Source: Paenarthrobacter nicotinovorans (GTDB taxonomy: Bacteria > Actinomycetota > Actinomycetes > Actinomycetales > Micrococcaceae). From it: a stretch of 53,347 nt of DNA. The notes under the pieces are model-generated. The model was not told the origin of the DNA. It made no database searches and worked only from the letters and a program-made list of their open reading frames with translations. Each line of letters starts with the position of its first letter. Position 1 is the first letter of the stretch. Position numbers and translations under genes: made by a program. Positions 1-8,696 of the stretch are shown one piece after another. The stretch spans positions 1 through 53,347 of the forward strand of contig NZ_SZVS01000017.1 of NCBI RefSeq assembly GCF_007670255.1, given 5' to 3'.

Positions 1-386
1 GCCGCAATCACCTGAACGTACTCAAGGACCCGTGAGATCTCCTCGACCCTGCCCGCGAAATCCGCCGCCTCCACGAATCCGAACAACCGGGCATCCGCCA
101 CAGCAGCACCCCGCAAACCGGCCACCGCCTCCACCGCATCATCAAGGAAAGCGCCCACCTCTGGGGCAGACCCACCGGGGGCCACGCTGCTCGCATCCGC
201 GTCATCAAGCCGGGGCAGAATGCGGGCACCGTCTGGATGATCCGCGGATAGGGATCCGGCGGAGCCAGCGGTGGGCGGGCCGAGCACAGGGGAGGCCCTC
301 ATAGCTTCATCAAGGCCCACCAAGGGCGCTTCTCCGCGACCGGGAAACACCGTCCCGGGTGCAACAAGCCGTCCCGTTCCATCCAT
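1..386 (-). CDS. DUF222-family protein, N-terminal part, truncated by window edge
   Basis: The minus strand is open from an ATG at 386 to the left edge, preceded by an in-frame TGA at 390-392. An internal ATG at 302 is an alternative start. The segment FVEAADFAGRVEEISRVLEY resembles the opening of DUF222 proteins, which are abundant in Arthrobacter and often end in an HNH endonuclease domain. That C-terminal domain, if present, lies outside the window. The residues before the motif are Ala/Gly/Pro-rich and low in complexity, so the start is uncertain. The role of the family is poorly known; many copies sit in variable regions. I am fairly confident of the frame and family and unsure of the start. 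Confidence 0.62.
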   Translation of the reverse strand, partial: MDGTGRLVAPGTVFPGRGEAPLVGLDEAMRASPVLGPPTAGSAGSLSADHPDGARILPRLDDADASSVAPGGSAPEVGAFLDDAVEAVAGLRGAAVADARLFGFVEAADFAGRVEEISRVLEYVQVIA

Positions 387-710
387 GAATCAAGACTGTC
401 ACCCCGGCAGAAACCCCATAAGCCCACAACCCCCGTATGTGGACAAACCACCCTATGTGGACAACGTGAAGCGCCGCAGGGGCCGCGGCCTGCTCCGGCA
501 CCCTTGAACCGCCACCCGAGATACCAACCCAGCACTCGGCCCCAACCCAGCCCCGCGCCGGCGTGAGCCAAGCGCGCAGTGTCGAGTACCGCCGTCGCAC
601 GCGCTTCCGGTACCCGTCGCGACACACCACGTGCGCCCGCGCAACACCACGTGCCCCCGCGCAACCCCGCGTGCCCCCACCAAGAGCGCGAAAAAAGGAG
701 GACATAGCTG
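387..710. other. Intergenic stretch with no supported gene
   Basis: Open frames here on both strands are rich in Arg, Pro, Cys and Trp and match nothing recognisable, so none is called. The stretch contains a 20-bp tandem repeat at 624-680 and an A-run (T-run on the minus strand) at 691-696, downstream of the PIG-L gene. It should also hold the promoter of the left-edge DUF222 gene. Confidence 0.6.
624..680. repeat. 20-bp tandem repeat, about 2.9 copies
   Basis: The unit ACACCACGTGCGCCCGCGCA is followed directly by ACACCACGTGCCCCCGCGCA and then a diverged partial copy that keeps the GTGCCCCC core. The first two copies differ at one base and each carries the palindrome CACGTG. The repeat lies in noncoding DNA between the left-edge gene and the PIG-L gene. 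Confidence 0.7.
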
Positions 711-750
711 ACGCGGGCCGAAGAGTCTGGGGGAAAACTCCGACCCGCGC
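711..750 (-). terminator. Possible terminator of the PIG-L gene
   Basis: An imperfect GC-rich hairpin begins 18 nt after the stop codon of the minus-strand deacetylase gene. GCGCGGGTCGGAGT pairs with ACTCTTCGGCCCGCGT with one bulged position and mismatches. A T-run follows about 15 nt later in the transcript, so it is not a perfect intrinsic terminator. Confidence 0.45.
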
Positions 751-767
751 CAGGTTTTTGGGGTTGG

Positions 768-3674
768 CTAGCCGATTATCGTCATGGCTTGCCAACCGGT
801 ACCCAGGCTGGTGGGTGGGACGTTGCTCAGGGTCCCGCTGCCGCTGCCTGGGTAGAGCCACAGGGTGTCGCCGATCCGGCCGATCACGTCGTTCTTGCCA
901 TCGCCGTCGAGGTCCCGGGGTCCTGCGATCAATGTTCGGTTGTCCCAACCTGCGGAGATCTGCTTCCAGGGGAGCCATCCGCGGGTTCCGTCGCCCGGGT
1001 AGAGCCAGAGGGCGCCTGTATCCGCGCGCCTGGCCAGCACATCCGTCGTACCATCTCCATTAAAGTCCCCCGTGCTCAGAATTGCATTCATAACATTCCA
1101 GCCGGTTCCTATGGTGGTTGGTGTACGAAGACCGCCGCTCCCTGTGCCCTCGTAGAGTCGCAGATCCCCGCTGCTCCTCCGGGCGATGACATCCGGTATG
1201 CCGTCGCCGCTGAAGTCGCCGGGGGAGAACAGCTGGCTCATGGTGGTCCACCCGATGCTCACCTGGACCCGTGCGCCGAAGCTGCCGGCGCCGTCGCCCG
1301 GGTAGAACCACAGCACATCTCCGCCACGGGCCAGCAGATCCGGCTTGCCGTCCTTGTTGAAGTCACCGGGGGTGATGATGTCGGTGATGGTTGACCATGC
1401 CGGCGCCGGAAGCGCCGTCTGCCGCGGGCCGAGTCCGCCGGCGCCGTTACCCGGATAGAGGAACAGGTTGCCGGCGCTGTCGGAGGACAGGACATCTGCT
1501 TTGCCGTCACCGTTGAAGTCATGGGACGACGGCGGACCGGCTGCGGGAACCGTGTACGTCTGGGTTCCAACGGGCGAGGCGTTCCCTGCCGTATCCACTC
1601 CGATGTACTTCAGGTTCAGTTGCGTCGTCCCCATGACAATCGGCGTGGAGTACAAGATGTTCGTTGCAGATACCGTGGCAGTCGGGGTGCTGCCGTCGGT
1701 GGTGTAGTAGATGCTGGCGCCCGGCTCATCGGCGGAGAGGGTGATGGTCGCCCCGCTGGCCAGTGCCCGGCTGGTCGGACTGGCCGTCACCACAGGCGCC
1801 CTGGTGTCCGGCGGGACGGTATAGGTCTGCGTGACGACGTCCGATACGTTGCCAGCAGGATCCGTGGCGAAGAACTTGAGGGTCATCGGATCCGGGCCCG
1901 GGAACACAATGGGTGCGGAGTACACCACGCCTGCTGCCAGGGGATCACTGCCGTCCTTGGTGTACTTGATGACGGAGTTTGCCTCATTGGATGTCAGGGT
2001 GATGGTGGTGCCAGGAGCGTATGGACCGCTTGTCGGGTTGGCCGTCACCACTGGCTTGGTGACGTCAGGGCCGGTGGCGTAGTTCTGGGTGACAACGGCC
2101 GACGTGTTGTTGGCAGTATCCACAGCGAAGTACTTCAGCGTCAGCGGACCATTCACGGTGATGGGAGTGGCATATTTGGCGCTGGCCGTGGTGGGGGTGG
2201 TGCCGTCAACGGTGTAGTAGATCGTTGCCGGCTCATTCGCGGCCAGTGTGATCTTTTGCCCGATGTCGTACGTTCCGCCTGCGGGTGTCGCAGTTACTTC
2301 CGGCGCGATGACATCGGCAGTGATGTGGGCCTCGAACTCGGACAGACCCACGCTGGTGGTTGAAGCACTGACTGAGCTGATGTTGAAGCGGACCGAGGTG
2401 ACGGTTCGGGCCGGGAAGTTTACAGTCAGCCCCGAGCCGTTGTTGGGCAGGGCGCCCACAGGCACAACGCTGCCATCGGAGAAGGCCAGGTTTCCGCCGG
2501 TTACCTGGTCGCTGAGGATCGGCCGGTCAAACAGCGTCACTGCGTTGATGGTCTTGGCGGGGGAGAAGTTGTATTGGATCCAGCTGCCGGCTTTTCCGCC
2601 GTTGGTCACCCACTCCCGGCCAGCATCCATGGGCGTGCCCCAGGCGTACCCGTCGCGAGCCTTTTCGGGGCTCTGAGCCGAGGCCCTCTGCGAGGAGGCG
2701 CTGACAGTGGTGCCTGCTGACTTGGCGGCGTTGCCCGTCCACTCAATGGCAGTGATGTATTGCCGCTTGAGCCAGTCACTGTAGGGAGGTGCCGGACAGG
2801 GGCTCCCGCAGAGGTACTTGTCGAAGTCGGCGAACCGCACGAAAGTGTTGACCTTGTTGGTCAAATCTGCGCCGGTGACGTTCTGGGCATACTCGTCGAT
2901 CACATACGCGTCATAGGCCGACGCAGTATGGGGACCGGTGTAGGCCCTGCTGGCCAGTTGGGCAAACTTTGCCGTGGCCCAGTGGTCGCTGTGGTCGTAG
3001 GGGTTCTGGTAGCTGCCCGTCCAATCCTGGGTGCGGAAGGTGGTGGGTCTGTAATTGGCCACAAGCTGGTTCAACGTCGTTTGGAATTGGCTCTTGGTGA
3101 AGGCTGCCGCACCGTCAACCGGGCGGATGGAGCTGAGCCTGCCATCCCACAACTTCAGGATGCTCTGGCCGTTGTAACGGTTGCTGCCCGTCCCGTCCGG
3201 GAAGCCGTCCGGAAGCCGCATGAAAACAACCGAAATGTTCGGCGCCGCGTTTAATGTTTGAAGCGTAAGGGGACGCCCGGGTATGCCGGCGTCGGAGGTG
3301 GTCCAAGCATCGGCGACGCCGGCCATTTTGGAGTAGCTTGCCCGGATTCCGGCTTCGAGGCTGTTCCAGTAGGCAGGGCCCTCGCCTGCCTCACCGGCTG
3401 TGGTGTAGACGGTCTGCACACAGCGTTTGGCCTGGATGTCCCGCATGAAATCCGGGCTGATGAAAATCAGGTCATCATCGGTGTGGGCCACAACCTGCAT
3501 GGCACCTCCGGTGCCCGGACAAGGCGGAACCGCTGCCGAAGCAGGGGCGGCGATTCCCACGGTCAGTGCCGAGAAGGCAACAGATGAGCCCAGCAGCAGG
3601 CCAAGGATTTTGCGGGTACGAAACAGGGGAAACTGACGACGACGCCGAGCGTATTTTGGACGGTCCACAACCAT
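768..3674 (-). CDS. Secreted PIG-L family deacetylase with discoidin-like, chitobiase-type and FG-GAP modules
   Basis: This 968-residue protein has an Arg-rich N-terminus, a hydrophobic core and an APASA|AV signal-peptidase site near residue 47, so it should be exported. A PIG-L/LmbE zinc deacetylase domain follows. AHTDDD at about 63-68 matches the AHPDD metal motif, and DHSDH at about 227-231 supplies the distal histidines. Residues 320-450 look like a discoidin/F5-8 type C module. Three chitobiase/HEX C-terminal-like repeats with TVDGTTPT, TKDGSDP and TTDGSTPT signatures span about 455-715. FG-GAP/VCBS repeats with DFNGDGKADVL-type motifs run to the end. The family removes N-acetyl groups from GlcNAc-type substrates; an extracellular or envelope glycan is inferred here. 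A GTG at 3668 has better spacing to GAGGAG than the ATG at 3674. It appears monocistronic. Confidence 0.85.
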   Translation of the reverse strand: MVVDRPKYARRRRQFPLFRTRKILGLLLGSSVAFSALTVGIAAPASAAVPPCPGTGGAMQVVAHTDDDLIFISPDFMRDIQAKRCVQTVYTTAGEAGEGPAYWNSLEAGIRASYSKMAGVADAWTTSDAGIPGRPLTLQTLNAAPNISVVFMRLPDGFPDGTGSNRYNGQSILKLWDGRLSSIRPVDGAAAFTKSQFQTTLNQLVANYRPTTFRTQDWTGSYQNPYDHSDHWATAKFAQLASRAYTGPHTASAYDAYVIDEYAQNVTGADLTNKVNTFVRFADFDKYLCGSPCPAPPYSDWLKRQYITAIEWTGNAAKSAGTTVSASSQRASAQSPEKARDGYAWGTPMDAGREWVTNGGKAGSWIQYNFSPAKTINAVTLFDRPILSDQVTGGNLAFSDGSVVPVGALPNNGSGLTVNFPARTVTSVRFNISSVSASTTSVGLSEFEAHITADVIAPEVTATPAGGTYDIGQKITLAANEPATIYYTVDGTTPTTASAKYATPITVNGPLTLKYFAVDTANNTSAVVTQNYATGPDVTKPVVTANPTSGPYAPGTTITLTSNEANSVIKYTKDGSDPLAAGVVYSAPIVFPGPDPMTLKFFATDPAGNVSDVVTQTYTVPPDTRAPVVTASPTSRALASGATITLSADEPGASIYYTTDGSTPTATVSATNILYSTPIVMGTTQLNLKYIGVDTAGNASPVGTQTYTVPAAGPPSSHDFNGDGKADVLSSDSAGNLFLYPGNGAGGLGPRQTALPAPAWSTITDIITPGDFNKDGKPDLLARGGDVLWFYPGDGAGSFGARVQVSIGWTTMSQLFSPGDFSGDGIPDVIARRSSGDLRLYEGTGSGGLRTPTTIGTGWNVMNAILSTGDFNGDGTTDVLARRADTGALWLYPGDGTRGWLPWKQISAGWDNRTLIAGPRDLDGDGKNDVIGRIGDTLWLYPGSGSGTLSNVPPTSLGTGWQAMTIIG

Positions 3675-3882
3675 TGCTCCTCGAGCAGATGTTGGGCCCC
3701 CCAGCCGGCAAATTTGCGACGCCCACCGGACGTCATTCAGTTGGGTACTGCGTTTCCTCCACCAAATGGAAGTGAAGCAGTGATGGTTACTGTACTCCTT
3801 GGATCATCACCATGGCTAGGGTCTTGCTCGGACCATCGTCGAATCCCAGCGGACCGGATCCCGTGGCCATTACGCTGATTCC

Positions 3883-5016
3883 ATGAACCGCACCGCAGCG
3901 TTGAACCCCAGCCCTCGAACACTCGACGTCGAAAGCGTGGTTCACTTCGATCGCTTGCTTGGTGCCGGGGCCGTCTCAATGCACGGCTGGCACGCGCAAT
4001 CGCTGGACCTTCGGGGGTACTCCCGCCAGCTCAAGGCCATGGACCCCCAGGGGGCGATCTTCCTTGGCTGCACCTTCGACGCCGGAGTAGAGGACAGCCT
4101 GCGAAGCCGCGGTGCGCTGATCTTCCCCAAGCTGCACGGCATACCTTTCGATCCGTACCGTGGCAGTCTCTACACCCCGGCGGAACTCTATCCGGACATT
4201 CCAAGAACCGAGTACGAGGCCACCCTCGACGCGCAGGTCTACCAGTGGAGCATCCTGCCCGGCCAGCGTAAAAGCCTGGACGCGACCCTCGCCGCCGCCC
4301 TGCACGACCACGCCATAGGCGATGCCTTGGACGAGGCACTTGACCAAGGAGCTTTCGCCGGGAGCAGGATCGTGGGAGTCATGGGCGGCCATGCGGCCCA
4401 GCGCGGTTCCAAAGAGTTTGCCGACGCCGCCCGCCTGGGAAGTTTGCTCGCGCGGGCCGGCTTCGCCGTCGCCACCGGGGGAGGCCCGGGTGCCATGGAA
4501 GCGGCCAACCTGGGGGCGTACTTCAGCGGACGGCCCGACGCCGAACTGGAAGCCGCCGTCGGTTCGCTCGCCGAGGTGCCGGGGTTCAGGCCCTCGGTGA
4601 CGGCTTGGGCGCGGAAGGCGGCGGCCGTCGTCGAACGTTATCCCGACGGTACCCCGACGCTGGGCATCCCCACCTGGTTCTATGGGCACGAGCCACCCAA
4701 CCTGTTCGCCACCCACATTGCCAAATACTTTGCCAATGCCATCCGGGAGGCCATCCTCCTGGAACTTTGCAACGGCGGGATCGTGTTCCTGCCCGGGGCC
4801 GCAGGAACGGTACAGGAAATTTTCCAGGACGCTTGCGAGAACTACTACGGAGCACCCGAAACCATCACGCCCATGGTTTTGGTGGGGCGCGAACACTGGG
4901 AAGGGACCTTCCCGGCCTGGCCGATGCTGCAAAGCCTCGCATCGGGCAAGCCCATGGCGGAGCGGATCTTCCTGGTGGATACCGTGGACGAGGCGCTCGC
5001 GGTCCTGACGGGGTGA
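3883..5016 (+). CDS. LOG family (lysine decarboxylase-like) protein
   Basis: A 377-residue protein with a Rossmann-like LOG domain in its second half. GGGPGAMEAAN at about 199 matches the family's nucleotide-phosphate binding motif. PGAAGTVQEIF at about 302 stands where LOG proteins carry PGGxGTxxE, so one of the two glycines is Ala. LOG proteins release free bases from nucleoside 5'-monophosphates; the old name 'lysine decarboxylase' is misleading. The N-terminal 150 residues form an extra domain absent from short, about 190-residue LOG enzymes, so the substrate cannot be taken from the plant cytokinin enzymes. It is a single gene between the minus-strand deacetylase and the convergent protease genes. 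Confidence 0.8.
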   Translation: MNRTAALNPSPRTLDVESVVHFDRLLGAGAVSMHGWHAQSLDLRGYSRQLKAMDPQGAIFLGCTFDAGVEDSLRSRGALIFPKLHGIPFDPYRGSLYTPAELYPDIPRTEYEATLDAQVYQWSILPGQRKSLDATLAAALHDHAIGDALDEALDQGAFAGSRIVGVMGGHAAQRGSKEFADAARLGSLLARAGFAVATGGGPGAMEAANLGAYFSGRPDAELEAAVGSLAEVPGFRPSVTAWARKAAAVVERYPDGTPTLGIPTWFYGHEPPNLFATHIAKYFANAIREAILLELCNGGIVFLPGAAGTVQEIFQDACENYYGAPETITPMVLVGREHWEGTFPAWPMLQSLASGKPMAERIFLVDTVDEALAVLTG

Positions 5017-5055
5017 GCGGGTACTCGGGTGAGCGGCGGCAGTACGCGCACCCGT

Positions 5056-5991
5056 TCAAAAGTCCTTGCTGCAGGGTCCGGCACCGAGCTTGGCCAAGCC
5101 CGTCAGGTCACCGGCGGCATAGTGCCGGACCCAGGATGCCTGGCCGTACATGAGCTGGCGGGGATCGTCCACGTGGTCCAGACCCACCAGATGGCCCAGT
5201 TCATGCATGATGACAGCGACGCCGATTTCGTCCCCGTCCGGGGTGTCCACAATGCCGGCGAACTGCGGGGCATCCAACGACACCGTCCCGGTCACGTACG
5301 CCTTGTATCCGTTGCTCAGGCCGATGGAGGAACTCCCGCCCAGGCCCACGGTTTGCCCGGTCAGGCGCGGAACCTGTTCCGGTGTGCTCCACGCGATGAG
5401 TACAGGCGCCCAACGATCGCCGTACCTGGCGGGTTGGTAGCCGGAACGGTTAGGGGAGGGGATCTCGGAGCTGGGCCCGTCGTAGATGAACTTCAAGCCG
5501 GTGGCATTGCTGGTTTGCTGGACGGCCTTCTCGACCAAGACCTGCCAGGAAGCCGGAGCTAAGTCCGAATTGACCACGTAATGGATGGGCCTGCAGGGCG
5601 AATAGGCAAGCGGTGTTCCGTCCTCTTTGACGGCCAGGAACTTGTACGAGCTGCTGGCTTGGACCACAGGCGGAGGCGTCCCGAGTGGTGCATCCGCTTC
5701 TTCCCGGCCGGGCAAGGGATCATCCCGTTGCCCGAAAGGTGCCAGTCCGGGGCGGGCCGGCTGGCTTTGCGTATCCGATGATCCGTACAGGAACTGTTGC
5801 AGTTCGCCGCCGAAAAAAGCGCCGGCGCAGACGAGCCCCAGGATCCCCAGCAGGAACAAAATGGCGGCGACGCTGCTGTGCTTGATGGGCGGCCGGGGCT
5901 CAGGTGGTTCGCGCGGACCTGACGACGGCGGAAGGAAACCGGGCCGGGGAGGATCCGGGTCCGGCCACTTGGACGACCCATAAGGTTCCAT
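5056..5991 (-). CDS. Membrane-anchored zinc metalloprotease, matrixin-like
   Basis: A 311-residue protein with a Pro-rich cytoplasmic N-terminus, one transmembrane helix at about 41-61, a linker, and an extracellular domain. HELGHLVGLDH at 263-273 is the zinc-binding signature HExxHxxGxxH of matrixin/astacin-type peptidases, followed by LMY, a plausible Met-turn. The conserved segment YSPCRPIHYVVN precedes the domain, as in actinobacterial peptidase M10A-like proteins. The target is probably an envelope or extracellular protein. It lies downstream of a paralogue at 6111 in the same orientation, 119 nt away. Protease fold confidence is high; the substrate is unknown. Confidence 0.82.
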   Translation of the reverse strand: MEPYGSSKWPDPDPPRPGFLPPSSGPREPPEPRPPIKHSSVAAILFLLGILGLVCAGAFFGGELQQFLYGSSDTQSQPARPGLAPFGQRDDPLPGREEADAPLGTPPPVVQASSSYKFLAVKEDGTPLAYSPCRPIHYVVNSDLAPASWQVLVEKAVQQTSNATGLKFIYDGPSSEIPSPNRSGYQPARYGDRWAPVLIAWSTPEQVPRLTGQTVGLGGSSSIGLSNGYKAYVTGTVSLDAPQFAGIVDTPDGDEIGVAVIMHELGHLVGLDHVDDPRQLMYGQASWVRHYAAGDLTGLAKLGAGPCSKDF

Positions 5992-6110
5992 GGAACCCCC
6001 TGACGTGGAGGCCGCGGACGAGCGGTGGGGCGTCGCCGTCGGCCGTATCCGTCAGCATAGGTCCAGCAGGGTCCGGAGTCCATGGCGCCGGTATCACGTG
6101 ACGAGATCCG

Positions 6111-7004
6111 CTAGATATCCTTGCGGCAAGGAGCTGAGGCCAGGAGGTGGAGACCATTCAGGTCACCGGCGGCCAGTCCATCGGGTGCGCCTATCTCGGG
6201 ATACATGAGCTGGATTGGATCGTCCACGTGATCCAGGCCCATGACGTGTCCCAGTTCATGCTGCATGACGGCGAGGACATAGTCCGCGCCCCCCTGCTCC
6301 GAGAGCAGATCGGCGATCTGCGGGGTGTCGAGTTCCAGGCTCCCTGTGATGTAACTCTTGGGGCCCTTGTCCAGTGAATACATTGTGCTTCCGCCGGTGC
6401 CGATGACCTTGCCTTCCAGCGCAGGCGCTGCTTCGGGAGTGGTCCAGGAGATCAGCAGGGGAGCCCACCGGTCGCCGTAGCGGTTGGGCTGGTAGGGCTC
6501 GCGCTTGTCTGCGGGTTGTTCATCGGTAGTTCCATCACTGACGAACTGGATGCCGGAGGCCGCCGAGATGTTGGCAATCGCTGTGGCCAGGAGTTGGTCG
6601 GTTCCCTGCGGCGCGGTGGCGTTGTTCACCACGTAGTGCAGCGGGCGGCAAGGGGAGTACCCAACGGGAGTGCCGTCGTCGTTGGTCGCCAGGAACTTGT
6701 ACGAATCGTTCGTGGTGCCGGGCGCCGTTGGCGAGGCCAGCGGGGCATCCGCTTCCTCGAGTCCTGGCGGTGGCGCGTCGGGGACGCGCGCCGCGGTGGG
6801 CTGGGGCTTTCCGATCTGGGGGCTGCCCGGGACGTTGACGCCCGGAAACAGCGACGTGATGCGGGGGTCGCCGTGCAGGAACCCCGTGACCAGGACCGCT
6901 GCCAGTGCGGCAACGATGGCCACGAGCAGGACGCGGAGGAAACGACCACCTGACCCCTTGTGCCGGTGCCTCGGCACCTGCGTTGTTTCCCGCTCCGCGT
7001 CCAC
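6111..7004 (-). CDS. Membrane-anchored zinc metalloprotease, matrixin-like (paralogue)
   Basis: A 297-residue paralogue of the neighbouring protease. It has a basic N-terminus, one transmembrane helix at about 22-43, and the zinc signature HELGHVMGLDH at 249-259 followed by LMY. Both proteins have exactly 49 residues from the first zinc histidine to the C-terminus and share EADAPL, YSPCRP, VDDP and a Cys near the end (GPCSKDF against APCRKDI). This points to tandem duplication and divergence. The GTG at 7004 is preceded by GGAG at good spacing. A downstream role in envelope proteolysis is inferred only from topology. Confidence 0.82.
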   Translation of the reverse strand: MDAERETTQVPRHRHKGSGGRFLRVLLVAIVAALAAVLVTGFLHGDPRITSLFPGVNVPGSPQIGKPQPTAARVPDAPPPGLEEADAPLASPTAPGTTNDSYKFLATNDDGTPVGYSPCRPLHYVVNNATAPQGTDQLLATAIANISAASGIQFVSDGTTDEQPADKREPYQPNRYGDRWAPLLISWTTPEAAPALEGKVIGTGGSTMYSLDKGPKSYITGSLELDTPQIADLLSEQGGADYVLAVMQHELGHVMGLDHVDDPIQLMYPEIGAPDGLAAGDLNGLHLLASAPCRKDI

Positions 7005-7090
7005 GGTTCTCCGTTCCTCATGCCCTTGGTCACGCAGGGCAGCGCGGAGGACGAACCAACATTACGGTCTGCCGGCGCAGCCGTCCAAAC

Positions 7091-8251
7091 TCAAACGATC
7101 GCTGCGCCGAACAGCAACCCGAGGCCGTAGGTGGCAGCTGCTGCTCCGAGCCCAATGGCCAGTTGCCTCAGACCACGGCTGAGCGGCGACGTCCCGGACA
7201 GCAAGCCGACGACGGCGCCGGTCGCCAACAGTGCGACTCCCACCAGAATGCCGGCCACCAGGAGGGCGGCCATGCCCGTCATGCCGAAGATGAACGGGAG
7301 GATGGGCACGATGGCGCCCGAGGCGAAGAAGCAGAAGCTGGACATCGCCGCGCCCCAGGCAGAACCCACGGATTCGTGCTCGTCGGTGACCGGTTTTTCG
7401 GGCTGCAGGGAAAGGCTGGGATCACAGTCGCAGCTGAACAGTCCCATGCGCTCGGCGGCCCGGTGCTCGGCTGCCTCCCGGGTCATGCCACGGGCCAGGT
7501 AAACGAGCACCAGTTCGTTGTGGTCGATGTCCAATGACGGGGCCGCGGTGAGTGTCGCCTGCGTGGGGAGCGTGGCGTTGAGCAGTTCGCGTTGGGAGCG
7601 GACGGAAACGTATTCGCCGGCGCCCATGGACAGTGCACCTGCCAGGAGTCCGGCCACACCGCTCATGAGCACCACTGAGCTCGGTACACCCGTGGCGGCC
7701 ATGCCCATGACCAGCGAGAGGTTGCTCACCAGGCCATCGTTGGCGCCGAAGACTGCTGCACGGAAGGTGCCCGAGAGTCTGTTGCGGCCCCGGGTGGCCA
7801 AGCCGCGGACGACTTCCTCGTGGATCTGCTCGTCAGCAACCATCGCGGGCGTCGCCGCGGGTTCGGTGCCGTACGGAGAGCGGCCCTCCGCGCGCTGTGC
7901 CAGGGCAAGGACGAAGACGGAACCGAAGTTCCGGGCCAGGAAGCCCAGGAATTGGCTGCGGGCCGACGCTGCTTTGGGCATCCCGGCCTGGTCGCCCAGG
8001 AGTTTGAGCCAGTGGGCCTCGTGCCGGCCCTCTGCTTCGGCCAGGGCCAGCAGGATCTGGCGTTCCTCGCCGTCGCGGCGCTGGGCCAGTTCGCGGTACA
8101 CGGCGGCTTCGGCCCGTTCATCGGCCAGGTATTGCCGCCAGCGCCGGATGTCCGACGCCGAGGGCGTGGCGGTGCCTTGGGATTCCGATGATTCGGGGGT
8201 GGGATCCGGAGCGGGGCTCGACGGACTCTGGGATTCCTGGTGCATCTGCAC
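7091..8251 (-). CDS. Ferritin-like/VIT1 fusion, iron or manganese transporter (Ervit/MbfA type)
   Basis: A 386-residue protein joining two domains. Residues 35-95 and the linker to 150 form a rubrerythrin/ferritin-like unit with the metal-ligand pattern DERAEAAVYREL, EAEGRHEAH and EQIHEE. Residues 160-386 are a VIT1/CCC1 transporter with the signature VFGANDGLVSNLSLVMG and five predicted membrane segments. Related MbfA proteins export iron from the cytoplasm, with the ferritin-like part binding Fe2+ at the entrance. Fe2+ or Mn2+ efflux for homeostasis or oxidative protection is the likely role. The preceding 250 bp show no clear regulator site that I recognise. Confidence 0.85.
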   Translation of the reverse strand: MQMHQESQSPSSPAPDPTPESSESQGTATPSASDIRRWRQYLADERAEAAVYRELAQRRDGEERQILLALAEAEGRHEAHWLKLLGDQAGMPKAASARSQFLGFLARNFGSVFVLALAQRAEGRSPYGTEPAATPAMVADEQIHEEVVRGLATRGRNRLSGTFRAAVFGANDGLVSNLSLVMGMAATGVPSSVVLMSGVAGLLAGALSMGAGEYVSVRSQRELLNATLPTQATLTAAPSLDIDHNELVLVYLARGMTREAAEHRAAERMGLFSCDCDPSLSLQPEKPVTDEHESVGSAWGAAMSSFCFFASGAIVPILPFIFGMTGMAALLVAGILVGVALLATGAVVGLLSGTSPLSRGLRQLAIGLGAAAATYGLGLLFGAAIV

Positions 8252-8504
8252 TTTATCTCCTGTGCTTGGTGGGGTAGTTGCGGCCCCATTGCACGCCCCA
8301 CACTACCGCTTATCGGCGGGGTTTTTTGGCTGGTATTCCTTAGCTGGAATGTTCGGTGCACCGTAATTTCGGGCGTCGCCTGTACCGTTTTGCGGGCCTT
8401 GACCCATGCCTGCCCGGGTGCTCAGATGGAAGGACAGGGGCGGGTTTCATCAACCCGCATTTGGCCACCGGGCTCCCGCGGGCCCACGAGACGGAGGTAG
8501 CAGC

Positions 8505-8696
8505 ATGGACACCACCGAATCACACTCGAACTACCCCGAACGCACGACCATCGAGTCGGACCCGGCTTACGACTACGCCGAAGACCAGGAAGTGGACGAG
8601 CCCTGGGTCGAGGAAGTGGACGCCCCCGAAGACGACGAACGGGTGGTGCCGATCGATGAGACCGAGGACTTCCGCGAGGAGGACGAGGAAATCTAG
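8505..8696 (+). CDS. Small acidic protein, 63 residues
   Basis: The ATG at 8505 is preceded by GGAGGT at ideal spacing. The product is dominated by Asp and Glu, with the near-repeats YAEDQEVDEPWVEEV and DAPEDDERVVPIDE, and has no hydrophobic segment or Cys. It is probably a soluble, intrinsically disordered, highly charged protein. Its stop codon overlaps the stop of the convergent gene at 8693. No function is recognised. The strong ribosome binding site and clean stop support a real gene despite the small size. Confidence 0.65.
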   Translation: MDTTESHSNYPERTTIESDPAYDYAEDQEVDEPWVEEVDAPEDDERVVPIDETEDFREEDEEI

